Source of the DNA: Arcobacter_B sp049472135
GTDB lineage: Bacteria > Campylobacterota > Campylobacteria > Campylobacterales > Arcobacteraceae
Direction of reading: 5' to 3'
Length of the DNA: 64,000 nt
Assembly (NCBI RefSeq): GCF_049472135.1
Contig: NZ_JBMOVV010000002.1
Location: 62,001-126,000, forward strand
The notes under the pieces were generated by a model. The model had not been told where the DNA came from. It did no database searches and saw only the letters and a list, made by a program, of their open reading frames with translations. The position numbers were made by a program, and so were the translations under genes. Each line of letters starts with the position of its first letter. The stretch's first letter is position 1. Shown here piece after piece: positions 26,608 through 34,828 of this stretch.

Positions 26608-27861
26608 TTACCCCCTTATAATAGTGTCTGCTCTCTCAGGAGATGTCGAAACAATCCCAACTTTTACAGCTGTTACCTCTTCAATTTTTTCAATATATTT
26701 TTTTGCATTCTCTGGAAGTTTGTCATAATCTCTACAACCAACAACACTATCCCATCCATCAATTTCAACATAAACAGGTTTTACATCTTCTAAATCTGAT
26801 GGTACATAATCAATAATTTCACCGTTTGCTAACTCGTAAGCTGTACAAACTTTGATTTTTTCAAAACCATCTAATACATCAAGTTTCATTAATGCTAGTT
26901 GGTCACAACCATTAAGTCTTCCTGCATGTTTAACAGCAACAGCATCAAACCATCCACATCTTCTTTTTCTTCCAGTTGTTGTACCAAACTCTTTCCCTAC
27001 ATCTGCCATAGTATCACCAGCAGTTCCAAAGTCTTCTGTTGGGAAAGGACCATTTCCAACTCTAGTACAGTAAGCTTTTGTAATTCCAGTTACAATACCA
27101 ATATCTTTTGGGTTTAATCCAAGACCAGTACAAGCTCCAGCACTTACAGTACTTGAAGAAGTAACATATGGGTATGTACCATGGTCAATATCAAGCATAG
27201 TTCCTTGAGCACCTTCTAATAATACTTTTTTATTATCATCTAATGCATTCCAAACCATGTTTGTAGTGTTTGTAATAAATGGTTCTAAAGCAGTTTTGTA
27301 CTCAGTTAATAAAGCTAATAGTTCATCTTTATTTGGAGTTGCAATCTCTAATACATCAAAAATTGCTCTATTTTGTTCAAAGTACTCTAAGATTTTTCCT
27401 GTTAATTTTTCAGGATTTAATAATTCACCAACTCTGTGTCCAATTCTGTTAATTTTATCAGAGTATGCAGGTCCAATTCCTTTTCCTGTTGTACCAATAG
27501 CCTTATCACCTTTTAATCTCTCTTTTGCTTGATCAATTAGTGCATGGTATGGTAAGTTTAAGTGAGCTTTATCTGAAATATAAAGTCTACCCTCTAAGTT
27601 CTCAAATTGACTCATCTCTTTGATAATTGATTCTGGTGATAAAACTACACCATTTCCTATAACATTTATAGCTTTTGGATTTAAAACTCCAGAAGGAATT
27701 AAGTGAAGTGCATACTTTACACCATCTACCCAAATAGTATGACCTGCATTATGACCACCTTGGCTTCTACAAACCATGTCATAATTTTGTGCTAGCATAT
27801 CAACTATCTTACCTTTTCCTTCATCACCCCACTGGATACCAACTATTAAATCTGCTCTCAT
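26608..27861 (-). CDS. purA: Adenylosuccinate synthetase
   Basis: 417 residues. It joins IMP and aspartate with GTP, the first step towards AMP. It has the phosphate loop G-D-E-G-K-G-K (~12-18), the G-G-H-N-A-G-H-T motif (~35-42) with catalytic His, and the G-T-T-T-G-R-x-R-R-C-G-W-F-D active loop (~293). It starts 9 bases after hisZ in the same operon. Confidence 0.98.
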   Translation of the reverse strand: MRADLIVGIQWGDEGKGKIVDMLAQNYDMVCRSQGGHNAGHTIWVDGVKYALHLIPSGVLNPKAINVIGNGVVLSPESIIKEMSQFENLEGRLYISDKAHLNLPYHALIDQAKERLKGDKAIGTTGKGIGPAYSDKINRIGHRVGELLNPEKLTGKILEYFEQNRAIFDVLEIATPNKDELLALLTEYKTALEPFITNTTNMVWNALDDNKKVLLEGAQGTMLDIDHGTYPYVTSSSTVSAGACTGLGLNPKDIGIVTGITKAYCTRVGNGPFPTEDFGTAGDTMADVGKEFGTTTGRKRRCGWFDAVAVKHAGRLNGCDQLALMKLDVLDGFEKIKVCTAYELANGEIIDYVPSDLEDVKPVYVEIDGWDSVVGCRDYDKLPENAKKYIEKIEEVTAVKVGIVSTSPERADTIIRG

Positions 27862-27870
27862 ATATTATTC

Positions 27871-28716
27871 CTAATCCTCTAAAATTTTTAATAAACTATC
27901 TGTATAAAGTGCAAAACCTAATGAACATGTACCTTCACTTGAGTACATACCACCTTTACATACTGTTAAGTTGTCACTTATAACTCTATAATAAACACCA
28001 TTGTAATATTTCAGTGAACCATAATATAATGGAGCAATTACAATATTGTTGTAGTTTACTTCACTTGCTTTTTTGTATAGTTTTTCTAACTCAACTTTAA
28101 TTGAGTCTGGAACTATTTGCATAACTTTTTCTAAGTCATTTAAATCTTTAACTTTTATAAGTTCGTTTAACCATTTACAATCTAATTTAAATAGTGATGC
28201 TATTTCACCATTTTTAAATAAATCAATATCAATATTTAATTCACTTGCAACAAGTTTTGGAATATTGATATTTGAGATTTGAAATACTGGTTCTAAGTCT
28301 AATGCTTTTAAAATATCTGCTGTTAAATTCATTACATCAGAGATATTATCATGACCTATCCACTCACATCCAATTTGATACTCTTCATTTGATGGATAAG
28401 TAAATACAGGTTGAACATAAAACCATTTTTTATGGTCTGTTGTTCTTCCTAATCTTTTTGAGATAATTCTTACTACATCTAAAGTAGAATCTGCTCTTAA
28501 TGATACTTGTTCATTATCTTCATCTGAAAATTTAATTAACTTTTTTTCATCTGCAATTGATTGGTGTTGCGAGTATGAAAAGTTTGGTGTTAATATCTCT
28601 TCAAATCCATTGTCGTCTAATATTTCACAAACTCTATTTTCTAAAACTCTTTTAGCTTTTGCAGCTTTTGCGAAATATAATCTACTTCCCTTTGGAATTT
28701 CGTGTTCAAAAACCAT
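27871..28716 (-). CDS. hisZ: ATP phosphoribosyltransferase regulatory subunit (HisZ-like)
   Basis: 281 residues, shorter than the ~390 typical. It resembles class II histidyl-tRNA synthetase catalytic domain: motif 2-like V-S-L-R-A-D-S-T region and the C-terminal G-G-M-Y-S-x-E-G. It lacks the tRNA-binding C-terminal domain, as HisZ does. With a short HisG it forms the first enzyme of histidine synthesis. hisG is not in the window. Located between the aminotransferase (5 bases) and purA (9 bases). A truncated HisS-like paralogue is the alternative. Confidence 0.8.
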   Translation of the reverse strand: MVFEHEIPKGSRLYFAKAAKAKRVLENRVCEILDDNGFEEILTPNFSYSQHQSIADEKKLIKFSDEDNEQVSLRADSTLDVVRIISKRLGRTTDHKKWFYVQPVFTYPSNEEYQIGCEWIGHDNISDVMNLTADILKALDLEPVFQISNINIPKLVASELNIDIDLFKNGEIASLFKLDCKWLNELIKVKDLNDLEKVMQIVPDSIKVELEKLYKKASEVNYNNIVIAPLYYGSLKYYNGVYYRVISDNLTVCKGGMYSSEGTCSLGFALYTDSLLKILED

Positions 28717-28721
28717 AACTA

Positions 28722-29831
28722 CTAGTTTCCTTTGAACATCTGCTCAAGAAATACTTTATTAGCTGTTCCATCAAATGCTCTTAAATCAAGTTCATCCATA
28801 GCTAATTCAATTGCATTTACAACCCATGCAGCTTCAAAATCTTCTACTAATCCCATATGATTAATTCTGAAAATTAATGTTTTGATATGATCTTGTCCAC
28901 CTGCAATATTCACATTATATTTAGTTTTTAAAATTTTTCTAATTTGTGGTGCATGCTCAGTATAAATTGTAGTCATTGCATTTGCAGGACTTTGAGGGAA
29001 AATTTCACATCCAATTGCACTTAATGCTTCTCTTGTAGCTTTTGCTCTTAAAGCTGTTTTTTCATAAAGTGCATCATATCCACCATTTTCTTTGATATGC
29101 GCTAAAATCTCTTTTAATCCAATGATTAAAGTTGTAGCTGCTGTCCATGCTGTAGTATTTGTTCTTTGTTTTTTAATCTCAGTAGCTAAGTTGAAATAGA
29201 ATCCTCTAGCTTTTGTTTCTATTTTAGCAACAGCTTCATTTGATAAACCAATTACAGCTAATCCTGGTGGTAACATTAAAGCTTTTTGACTTCCTGTAAT
29301 AACAGCGTCTAAATTTGTTGTATCAATCTTTTCAACACCAATTGCTGTAATTCCATCAGCAACAATTGTAATATCTTTATTAATCTTTTTAACTTCTTGT
29401 GCGATTTGTTCAACTGGATGTCTTAATCCACCTGCACTCTCACAAACTTGAATAAAAATTGCATCTATATCACTGTCATTTTTTACAGCTTCTACAACTG
29501 CTTCAACACTTACAGGTACATTCCATTCATTTTTAATTTCTGTATATTCAATATCAAAAGCTTTACAAATTTTTCCGAATCTCTCACCAAACTTCCCTGA
29601 GTTAATAGTAAGAGCTTTTTTATGAGTTAAGTTTGTAACACAAGCTTCCATAGCTCCTGAACCACTTGATGCAAGCATTACAACCTCATCCATTCCATAT
29701 AATTCAAATAGTAATTCTCTAGTTTGTTCAAAAATTGCTTCAAACTCTGGCGTTCTATGGTGAATAGTTACATCAGCCATTGCCTTTCTTACAAATTCTG
29801 GTACTGGAGTAGGACCTGGAGTTAATAGCAT
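28722..29831 (-). CDS. Class V aminotransferase (alanine/serine-glyoxylate type)
   Basis: 369 residues. The start L-L-T-P-G-P-T-P-V-P and H-H-R-T-P-E-F are typical of the serine/alanine-glyoxylate and phosphoserine-related aminotransferases. The PLP lysine is Lys183 in T-G-S-Q-K-A-L-M-L-P-P-G. The substrate cannot be settled from sequence; glycine/serine metabolism is likely. It heads the operon with hisZ, purA, DUF507 and carA. AAGGA before the ATG is a good ribosome site. Confidence 0.88.
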   Translation of the reverse strand: MLLTPGPTPVPEFVRKAMADVTIHHRTPEFEAIFEQTRELLFELYGMDEVVMLASSGSGAMEACVTNLTHKKALTINSGKFGERFGKICKAFDIEYTEIKNEWNVPVSVEAVVEAVKNDSDIDAIFIQVCESAGGLRHPVEQIAQEVKKINKDITIVADGITAIGVEKIDTTNLDAVITGSQKALMLPPGLAVIGLSNEAVAKIETKARGFYFNLATEIKKQRTNTTAWTAATTLIIGLKEILAHIKENGGYDALYEKTALRAKATREALSAIGCEIFPQSPANAMTTIYTEHAPQIRKILKTKYNVNIAGGQDHIKTLIFRINHMGLVEDFEAAWVVNAIELAMDELDLRAFDGTANKVFLEQMFKGN

Positions 29832-29911
29832 TTCATATTCCTTAATTTTCTTTCTTTATAGCAAAACATGATATTTTAGCTAATAGTTTATTATTAAACG
29901 GTTAAGCAAAT

Positions 29912-29945
29912 AAAATAACAGAAATTATAAAAAAACTGTTATTTT
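29912..29945. promoter_or_regulatory. Inverted repeat between divergent promoters
   Basis: AAAATAACAG (29912-29921) and CTGTTATTTT (29936-29945) are perfect complements 14 bases apart. They end 3 bases before a -35 box at 29949. This placement fits an operator for the lysine-rich gene or the aminotransferase operon; no regulator is known. Confidence 0.4.
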
Positions 29946-29948
29946 CTC

Positions 29949-29977
29949 TTGACAAAAGAATTTTTTTGATGTACAAT
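29949..29977 (+). promoter_or_regulatory. Near-consensus sigma-70 promoter for the lysine-rich gene
   Basis: TTGACA (29949-29954), 17 bases, TACAAT (29972-29977). This is among the strongest-looking promoters in the window and lies ~69 bases upstream of the ATG at 30046, with AAAGGAAAT as ribosome site. Confidence 0.75.
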
Positions 29978-30045
29978 CTCCATAATTTATTACTTTTATA
30001 CAGAAGTAATAGTAAAAATCTATAAAATAACAAAGGAAATAACAA

Positions 30046-30234
30046 ATGGCAAAAGAATTAAAAGAAAAAAAAGTTGCTAAAATCGCTAAGAAAGCTACTA
30101 AAAAAGTAGTATCTAAGAAAAAAGACGTAAAAAAAGTTGCTAAAAAAGTTACTAAAAAAGTATTAAAATTAAAACCAACTAAAGTAAAAACTGCTAAAAA
30201 AGCTGCAAAAGTTGCTGCTAAAAAAGCTGCGTAA
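30046..30234 (+). CDS. Tiny lysine-rich histone H1-like protein
   Basis: 62 residues, 27 of them lysine, no arginine, with repeating A-K-K and V-x-K-K units; the only acidic residues are near the N-terminus and one Asp. Such composition is that of histone H1-like DNA- or RNA-binding tails (as in AlgP or Hc1). It has its own near-consensus promoter and strong terminator, so it is probably abundant. Low complexity prevents family assignment, but the ribosome site and flanking signals argue that it is a real gene. A nucleoid or ribosome-associated role is inference. Confidence 0.8.
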   Translation: MAKELKEKKVAKIAKKATKKVVSKKKDVKKVAKKVTKKVLKLKPTKVKTAKKAAKVAAKKAA

Positions 30235-30254
30235 TTAAATTACACCCTTCTTTT

Positions 30255-30284
30255 AAAGGTAGTACGAAAGTGCTGCCTTTTTTT
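30255..30284 (+). terminator. Intrinsic terminator after the lysine-rich gene
   Basis: AAAGGTAGTAC (30255-30265), GAAA tetraloop, GTGCTGCCTTT (30270-30280), then T to 30284. An 11-bp stem with two G-U pairs. Confidence 0.88.
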
Positions 30285-30350
30285 ATGCCTTTTTAACAAG
30301 AAACAAATTAAAATAAGCTCTTAAAATAAATTTTACAAAAAAGATAAACT

Positions 30351-30974
30351 ATGGATTTAAATGTTTGGATAACACTATTATTAGCTTCTATTGCAATCTC
30401 TGTTTCACCTGGTGCAGGTGCAGTTGTTTCAATGAATCATGGAATTAAATATGGATTAAAAAAATCATATGCAGCTATCTTTGGTCTTCAAGCTGGATAT
30501 ATTATTCAAACTTTTATTGTAGTAATAGGACTTGGAGCTTTAATTGCAAAGTCTGTTATGCTTTTTAACATAATCAAATGGATTGGTGTTGCTTATTTAG
30601 TATATCTTGGTATCTCTAAATTTATTGAAAAAGTAGAGATTATAGATGAGAGTAATCAATTAAATGACTATAATGCTAAAAAATCTTTTGTACATGCTAC
30701 TTTGATTAACCTAACAAATGCAAAGGCAACTGTTTTTTTAGTGGCTTTTATACCACAGTTTCTTAATCCGAATGAATCACTATTATTACAATTTGTAATT
30801 ATTGGTCTTACTTTATGTATTGTTGACATTTTTGTTATGACAGGATATTCAAGCCTTGCTTCAAAATTAAAATTCTTGATAAAAGATGTTAGAGCAATGA
30901 AAATTCAAAATAGAATTACTGGTAGTTTTTTGATTTTAGCAGCAATTTTTATGTCTGCTGCAAAAAAATCTTAG
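30351..30974 (+). CDS. LysE/RhtB family amino-acid exporter
   Basis: 207 residues with about six membrane segments. It has the family start I-S-V-S-P-G-A-G-A-V-V-S-M-N-H-G (~17-32) and L-x-N-x-x-N-A-K-A-T-V-F (~116). The family exports amino acids such as lysine, homoserine or threonine; the substrate is not known. Single gene; no clear terminator was noted after it before the MarR promoter. Confidence 0.9.
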   Translation: MDLNVWITLLLASIAISVSPGAGAVVSMNHGIKYGLKKSYAAIFGLQAGYIIQTFIVVIGLGALIAKSVMLFNIIKWIGVAYLVYLGISKFIEKVEIIDESNQLNDYNAKKSFVHATLINLTNAKATVFLVAFIPQFLNPNESLLLQFVIIGLTLCIVDIFVMTGYSSLASKLKFLIKDVRAMKIQNRITGSFLILAAIFMSAAKKS

Positions 30975-31025
30975 AAATTTCAAAATTTTTCTAATGCCCA
31001 TTTTATAGTCTTTCAAAGGCTATTT

Positions 31026-31041
31026 ATTACTAACTAGTAAT
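31026..31041. promoter_or_regulatory. MarR operator candidate 1
   Basis: ATTACTAACTAGTAAT, a perfect 7+7 palindrome with 2-base centre. The core TACTAACTAGTA recurs at 31073-31084 and 31582-31593. It lies upstream of the -35 box of the MarR gene. Confidence 0.65.
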
Positions 31042-31061
31042 ATTAATCAATGTTTAACCTC

Positions 31062-31091
31062 TTGACAAATACTACTAACTAGTAATATAAT
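31062..31091 (+). promoter_or_regulatory. marR promoter with operator candidate 2 between -35 and -10
   Basis: TTGACA (31062-31067), 18 bases, TATAAT (31086-31091). The palindrome TACTAACTAGTA (31073-31084) fills the spacer, so a bound repressor would block RNA polymerase. This fits autoregulation by the MarR protein encoded next. Confidence 0.75.
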
Positions 31092-31110
31092 TTCAACAAG
31101 GAGTTAAATC

Positions 31111-31563
31111 ATGAGTAATAAATCAATTAAAAGTTATGGAAAAAGAACAGACAAATCTATGAAAGCAGTTGTAAGACTTGAAAGACTTAGATTAAAGATT
31201 CATAACCAAACAGTAAACTATTTAAATGATTTTAACCTTACCTTTAATCAGTTTAAAGTACTTGAAGTACTTTATCACAGAGGAGACTTAAATATAGGTT
31301 CTATTACAAAACTTACAATGAGTACTCCTGGAAATATTACTGTTGTTGTAAGAAATCTTAAAAGAGATGGATGGATTACTTCAATTAGTGACCCTGAAGA
31401 TAAAAGAGCTTCGATTTTAACGCTTACTTTAAAAGGCACTGAAGTAATAGAAACAGTATTTCCAAATCACGCGCAGAACTTGTATAAATCACTTGAAGTT
31501 TTAAGTGATGAAGAACTAGATACTTTTTATGAACTTTTGAATAAAGTTTATAAAGCAAATTAA
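31111..31563 (+). CDS. MarR-family transcriptional regulator
   Basis: 150 residues. It has a winged helix with F-N-Q-F-K-V-L-E-V-L-Y-H-R-G, I-T-K-L-T-M-S-T-P-G-N-I-T-V-V-V-R-N-L recognition helix, and the wing D-P-E-D-K-R-A-S-I-L-T-L-T, the MarR signature. No cysteine is present, so a Cys-based sensing mechanism is unlikely and a ligand is more probable. AAGGAG precedes the ATG. Three copies of one palindrome around this gene and the next suggest it represses itself and the YceI-dioxygenase-pirin genes. Confidence 0.92.
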   Translation: MSNKSIKSYGKRTDKSMKAVVRLERLRLKIHNQTVNYLNDFNLTFNQFKVLEVLYHRGDLNIGSITKLTMSTPGNITVVVRNLKRDGWITSISDPEDKRASILTLTLKGTEVIETVFPNHAQNLYKSLEVLSDEELDTFYELLNKVYKAN

Positions 31564-31581
31564 AAAAATTTAAAATAATAG

Positions 31582-31593
31582 TACTAACTAGTA
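31582..31593. promoter_or_regulatory. MarR operator candidate 3, upstream of the YceI gene
   Basis: TACTAACTAGTA, identical in core to the two sites before the MarR gene, lies in the 51-base gap before the YceI start (33 bases before or fewer). It could regulate a separate start or modulate read-through. Confidence 0.65.
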
Positions 31594-31614
31594 CAACCTA
31601 AAAGGATGAATAAA

Positions 31615-32184
31615 ATGACAAAATTAGTAAAACTTGGATTAGCTTCAATTTTAAGTGCAGGTGCTTTATATGCAGGAACATACAATGTTGACACAAGTCA
31701 CTCAAATGTTGGATTTAAAGTTAAACATATGATGATTTCAAATGTAACTGGTAAATTTGATACTTTTAATGGTTCTTTTGAATATGATGAGAAAACAAAT
31801 TCATTAAAATCATTAAATGGTATTGTTGAAGTAAAATCAATTAATACTGCAAATAAAAAAAGAGATGATCACTTAAGAGCAAGTGACTTTTTTGCTGCAG
31901 ATAAATACCCTCAAATTAAATTTGATTTAAATAAAGTAGAAGATGACAAAGCTTATGGAAAATTAACAATGAGAGGTGTTACTAAAGATGTTGTTTTAGA
32001 TGTTGAAACAAATGGAACAATCAAAGATCCTTGGGGAAATACTAGAGCTGGTTTAGTACTTGAAGGTAAAGTAAATAGAATGGATTATGGAATTAAATAT
32101 AACTCTGTTTTAGAAGCTGGTGGTGTTGCAGTTGGTGAAAAAGTAAAACTAATTGTTGAATTAGAAGGAATATTAGCTAAATAA
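31615..32184 (+). CDS. YceI-family periplasmic protein
   Basis: 189 residues from the ATG at 31615, chosen because AAAGGA (31601-31606) is 8 bases upstream; an ATG at 31606 overlaps that site. A signal peptide (cleavage near L-Y-A/G-T) is followed by a YceI lipocalin-like barrel (~22-188): Y-N-V-D-T-S-H-S-N-V-G-F-K-V-K-H-M and R-D-D-H-L-R-A-S-D-F-F. YceI proteins bind polyisoprenoids or similar lipids in the periplasm. It is probably controlled by the adjacent MarR. Confidence 0.92.
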   Translation: MTKLVKLGLASILSAGALYAGTYNVDTSHSNVGFKVKHMMISNVTGKFDTFNGSFEYDEKTNSLKSLNGIVEVKSINTANKKRDDHLRASDFFAADKYPQIKFDLNKVEDDKAYGKLTMRGVTKDVVLDVETNGTIKDPWGNTRAGLVLEGKVNRMDYGIKYNSVLEAGGVAVGEKVKLIVELEGILAK

Positions 32185-32214
32185 TAAGCTATTTTAAAAT
32201 TTAAAGGAATTCAA

Positions 32215-32985
32215 ATGTACCCTACACTATTTATTTCACATGGAGCACCTAATATAATTTTGGGTAATTCCTTTTCTAAAAAAAATATTAACAAGTTTTC
32301 AAAAACTCTTGATAAACCAAAATATATCATTATCTTTTCAGCTCATTATCTTACTAATGACTTAAAGATTTTAGATTATGAAAAACCTGAATTATTATAT
32401 GACTTTTATGGTTTTGAAAAAGAGTTATATGATTATGAATATGAAATAAATAGTAATGAAGAGATTTCCCTTAAAGTAATGAAGCATTTAAATAATCATA
32501 ATTTAAATGCTTCCATTCATAAAGGTAAAAATAGTTTTGACCATGGAGTATGGACTACTTTATCAATGATGTATAAAAATATTGATATTCCTGTTGTTCA
32601 AATAAGCTTACCCAAAAGCTATTCCTATGAACAATTAATAACTTTAGGAGAGGCACTTAAAGATTTAAAAAATGAAGCAATGATAATAGCTAGCGGAGGA
32701 TTAACACATAATCTATCTGATATAAGTCCTAATCCAAAAGTAAAAAAATATGCAAAAGATTTTAATGATTATGTTTGTGATGCAATAACTAATGGTAGTA
32801 AAGAGAAACTACTAAGAAGTACCCAAGAGCCGATGTTTTATATGAATCATCCAACTGCTGAGCACTTTTTACCATTATTTATTGCATTTGGTAGTGCTTT
32901 TAATAAAAAAGGTATTTCATTTAATAGTGAAATTGTTTATTCAAACATCTCAATGGAGTGTTTTGCTTTTGATTTAAAGGATTGA
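32215..32985 (+). CDS. LigB-type extradiol dioxygenase (DODA family)
   Basis: 256 residues. The class III extradiol/4,5-DOPA dioxygenase family: metal-site histidines in I-S-H-G (~8), S-A-H-Y (~43), D-H-G-V-W (~108) and S-G-G-L-T-H-N (~165), and L-P-K-S-Y. Relatives open catechol rings using a metal ion and O2. The true substrate is unknown. The stop overlaps the pirin start by 4 bases. Being in a MarR cluster with pirin and YceI suggests a response to aromatic or quinone compounds (inference). Confidence 0.88.
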   Translation: MYPTLFISHGAPNIILGNSFSKKNINKFSKTLDKPKYIIIFSAHYLTNDLKILDYEKPELLYDFYGFEKELYDYEYEINSNEEISLKVMKHLNNHNLNASIHKGKNSFDHGVWTTLSMMYKNIDIPVVQISLPKSYSYEQLITLGEALKDLKNEAMIIASGGLTHNLSDISPNPKVKKYAKDFNDYVCDAITNGSKEKLLRSTQEPMFYMNHPTAEHFLPLFIAFGSAFNKKGISFNSEIVYSNISMECFAFDLKD

Positions 32986-33692
32986 AAATGTTAAGAAAAT
33001 TACCAAAAAATAATATGGGAACTTCAAATTTAGGTTGGCTAGAGAGTAGATTTCATTTCTCTTTTGCAGAGTATAGAAATCCTCAAAATGTAAACTTTGG
33101 AGTTTTAAGAGTATTAAATGATGATATTGTTCATCCAAAAAGTGGCTTTGACATGCATCCCCATGAAAATATGGAAATTATTTCATATATAGTTGATGGG
33201 GAAATAACACACAAAGACTCTATGGGAAATCAAGAGACTTTAAAAAGAGGTGAAGTTCAATACTTAAGTGCTGGAGATGGTATCTTTCATAGTGAACATA
33301 ATCTTCATGAAAGCAAAGATTTAAGGCTTTTACAAATTTGGGTTTACCCACCTAAAAGAGGTCTTCCAAGACTTTATGGCTCTGAGAAATTTACAAAAGA
33401 TGAAAGAGAAAACAAACTTTTAAATATTGTTTCATCAACAAATGGCAATGGAAAAATAAAAATTCATCAAGATGTAAATCTGTATGTAAGTGAATTAGAA
33501 AAAGATAAATCAATTGAATTTGACATTGATGAGAATAGACAAGTTTATTTTGTTCAAATTGAAGGAGAATCTTCAATAAACGATACTAAACTTGATTTTG
33601 GTGATGCAATGGAAATTACAAAAGAGTATAAAATCAAAATAGAAGCATTAAGTAATTCGCATTTTCTTTTTATTGAAATGAAAGAGGCATAA
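32982..33692 (+). CDS. Pirin family protein
   Basis: 236 residues, bicupin. The N-terminal pirin domain has the metal-binding F-D-M-H-P-H-E-N-M-E-I-I-S-Y, G-E-x-x-H and H-S-E-H-N motifs (~50-105). Some pirins are quercetin dioxygenases, others redox sensors. Translationally coupled to the dioxygenase. Confidence 0.92.
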   Translation: MKMLRKLPKNNMGTSNLGWLESRFHFSFAEYRNPQNVNFGVLRVLNDDIVHPKSGFDMHPHENMEIISYIVDGEITHKDSMGNQETLKRGEVQYLSAGDGIFHSEHNLHESKDLRLLQIWVYPPKRGLPRLYGSEKFTKDERENKLLNIVSSTNGNGKIKIHQDVNLYVSELEKDKSIEFDIDENRQVYFVQIEGESSINDTKLDFGDAMEITKEYKIKIEALSNSHFLFIEMKEA

Positions 33693-33699
33693 AACTTAC

Positions 33700-33749
33700 T
33701 AGACTAAAAATTTATATGATAAAATACAAAATATAAATTTTTAGGTCTA
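33700..33749 (+). promoter_or_regulatory. Long inverted repeat just before the GAPDH-like gene
   Basis: TAGACTAAAAATTTATAT (33700-33717) and ATATAAATTTTTAGGTCTA (33731-33749) are complementary apart from one extra base, with a 13-base loop. It ends 7 bases before the ATG and includes the only AGG near it. It could be an operator, a pirin-end hairpin or a leader structure; no T-run follows. Confidence 0.45.
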
Positions 33750-33756
33750 ATCTACA

Positions 33757-34785
33757 ATGAAACATAAAATACTTTTAAATGGTGTGGGAAGAATCGGGAA
33801 AGCTATTTTAAAACAGCTTTTAGAAAATGATAATATTCAAATTATTGCTATTAATGAAATAAATCCTTATATTGAAAATATTGTATATTCAATTAATCAT
33901 GACTCTACATATGGTAACTTAGATGATAGATTTAAAGTAACTGATAAAAACTATATTCAAAACTCAAAAAACAAAATTAAAATACTAAATTTTAAAAGTC
34001 TAGAAGATATTGATTTATTAGATATTGATTTTATAATTGATGCAAGTGGAGTTAAACATGATATAAAAATACTTGAAAAACTTGATGTGAAAGCTATTTT
34101 CTTAACTCATGCAAATGAAACTGCTCATAAAAATATTATCTTAGGAGTAAATGAAGAAGAGCTTGATATAAAAAAACATAAAGTAATATCTACAAGTTCA
34201 TGCAATGCCACAGCCCTGCTTCCTGCACTCAAAATAATAAATGACTCAAAACATATTGTTTGTGGGGATATTGCGACTATTCATCCTTTACTTAATCATC
34301 AAAGAGTTTTAGATGGCAATTTTGTTGGAAGTGCCACAAGAGATGTTGACTATAACTTTGAGTTTGGAAGGTCAGCAACACAAAATATCATCCCAAATAA
34401 TACAACAACAATAAAAGCATGTTCTTATGTAATGCCTTTCATAAATCATGATTTAATTTCATCAAACTCTCTTAGAGTTCCAACTGATACAGTAGGTGCT
34501 ATAAATGTATGTTTATTTACTCAAAAAGATTCATCAAAAGAAGAGATTATAAAAATATTTGAAGAGTATCAATCAAATCAAAAGCATCCAATAGTATTTA
34601 ATAATACAGAACCTCTTGTATCAAGTGATTTTAAAAAAGAGAAATTTACAACTATAATTGACCATAGATATACAGATGTAAAAAACAAAAAAATGATAAA
34701 GCTTTTAGTTTGGTACGACAATGAATGGGGTTATGCTTCAAAAACAATAGAGATTTTAAAATACTATATAAATAAAAAAGGGTAA
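33757..34785 (+). CDS. gap: Divergent glyceraldehyde-3-phosphate dehydrogenase
   Basis: 342 residues. The NAD-binding start has G-V-G-R-I-G-K (~8-14). The catalytic motif reads S-S-C-N-A-T rather than the usual S-C-T-T-N, but the catalytic Cys and the later His (T-I-H-P-L-L-N-H-Q-R-V-L-D) are present, as is the W-Y-D-N-E-W-G-Y-A-S end. It oxidises glyceraldehyde 3-phosphate with phosphate and NAD(P), or serves gluconeogenesis; erythrose-4-phosphate dehydrogenase is the alternative. Many positions depart from the classical consensus. Monocistronic, with its own hairpin upstream and terminator downstream. Confidence 0.85.
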   Translation: MKHKILLNGVGRIGKAILKQLLENDNIQIIAINEINPYIENIVYSINHDSTYGNLDDRFKVTDKNYIQNSKNKIKILNFKSLEDIDLLDIDFIIDASGVKHDIKILEKLDVKAIFLTHANETAHKNIILGVNEEELDIKKHKVISTSSCNATALLPALKIINDSKHIVCGDIATIHPLLNHQRVLDGNFVGSATRDVDYNFEFGRSATQNIIPNNTTTIKACSYVMPFINHDLISSNSLRVPTDTVGAINVCLFTQKDSSKEEIIKIFEEYQSNQKHPIVFNNTEPLVSSDFKKEKFTTIIDHRYTDVKNKKMIKLLVWYDNEWGYASKTIEILKYYINKKG

Positions 34786-34807
34786 GCTAAAAAGCTTACC
34801 CTTTTTT
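34774..34807. terminator. Strong bidirectional terminator between gap and purM
   Basis: AAAAAAGGGTAAGCT pairs with AGCTTACCCTTTTTT, loop of four A. The gap stop codon is inside the left arm. Confidence 0.9.
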
Positions 34808-34828
34808 GTATCTTGGCAAAAGTTTATA

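Noticed and set aside
26593..28282. Plus-strand frames across purA and hisZ
   Set aside because: Antisense shadows of well-identified genes.
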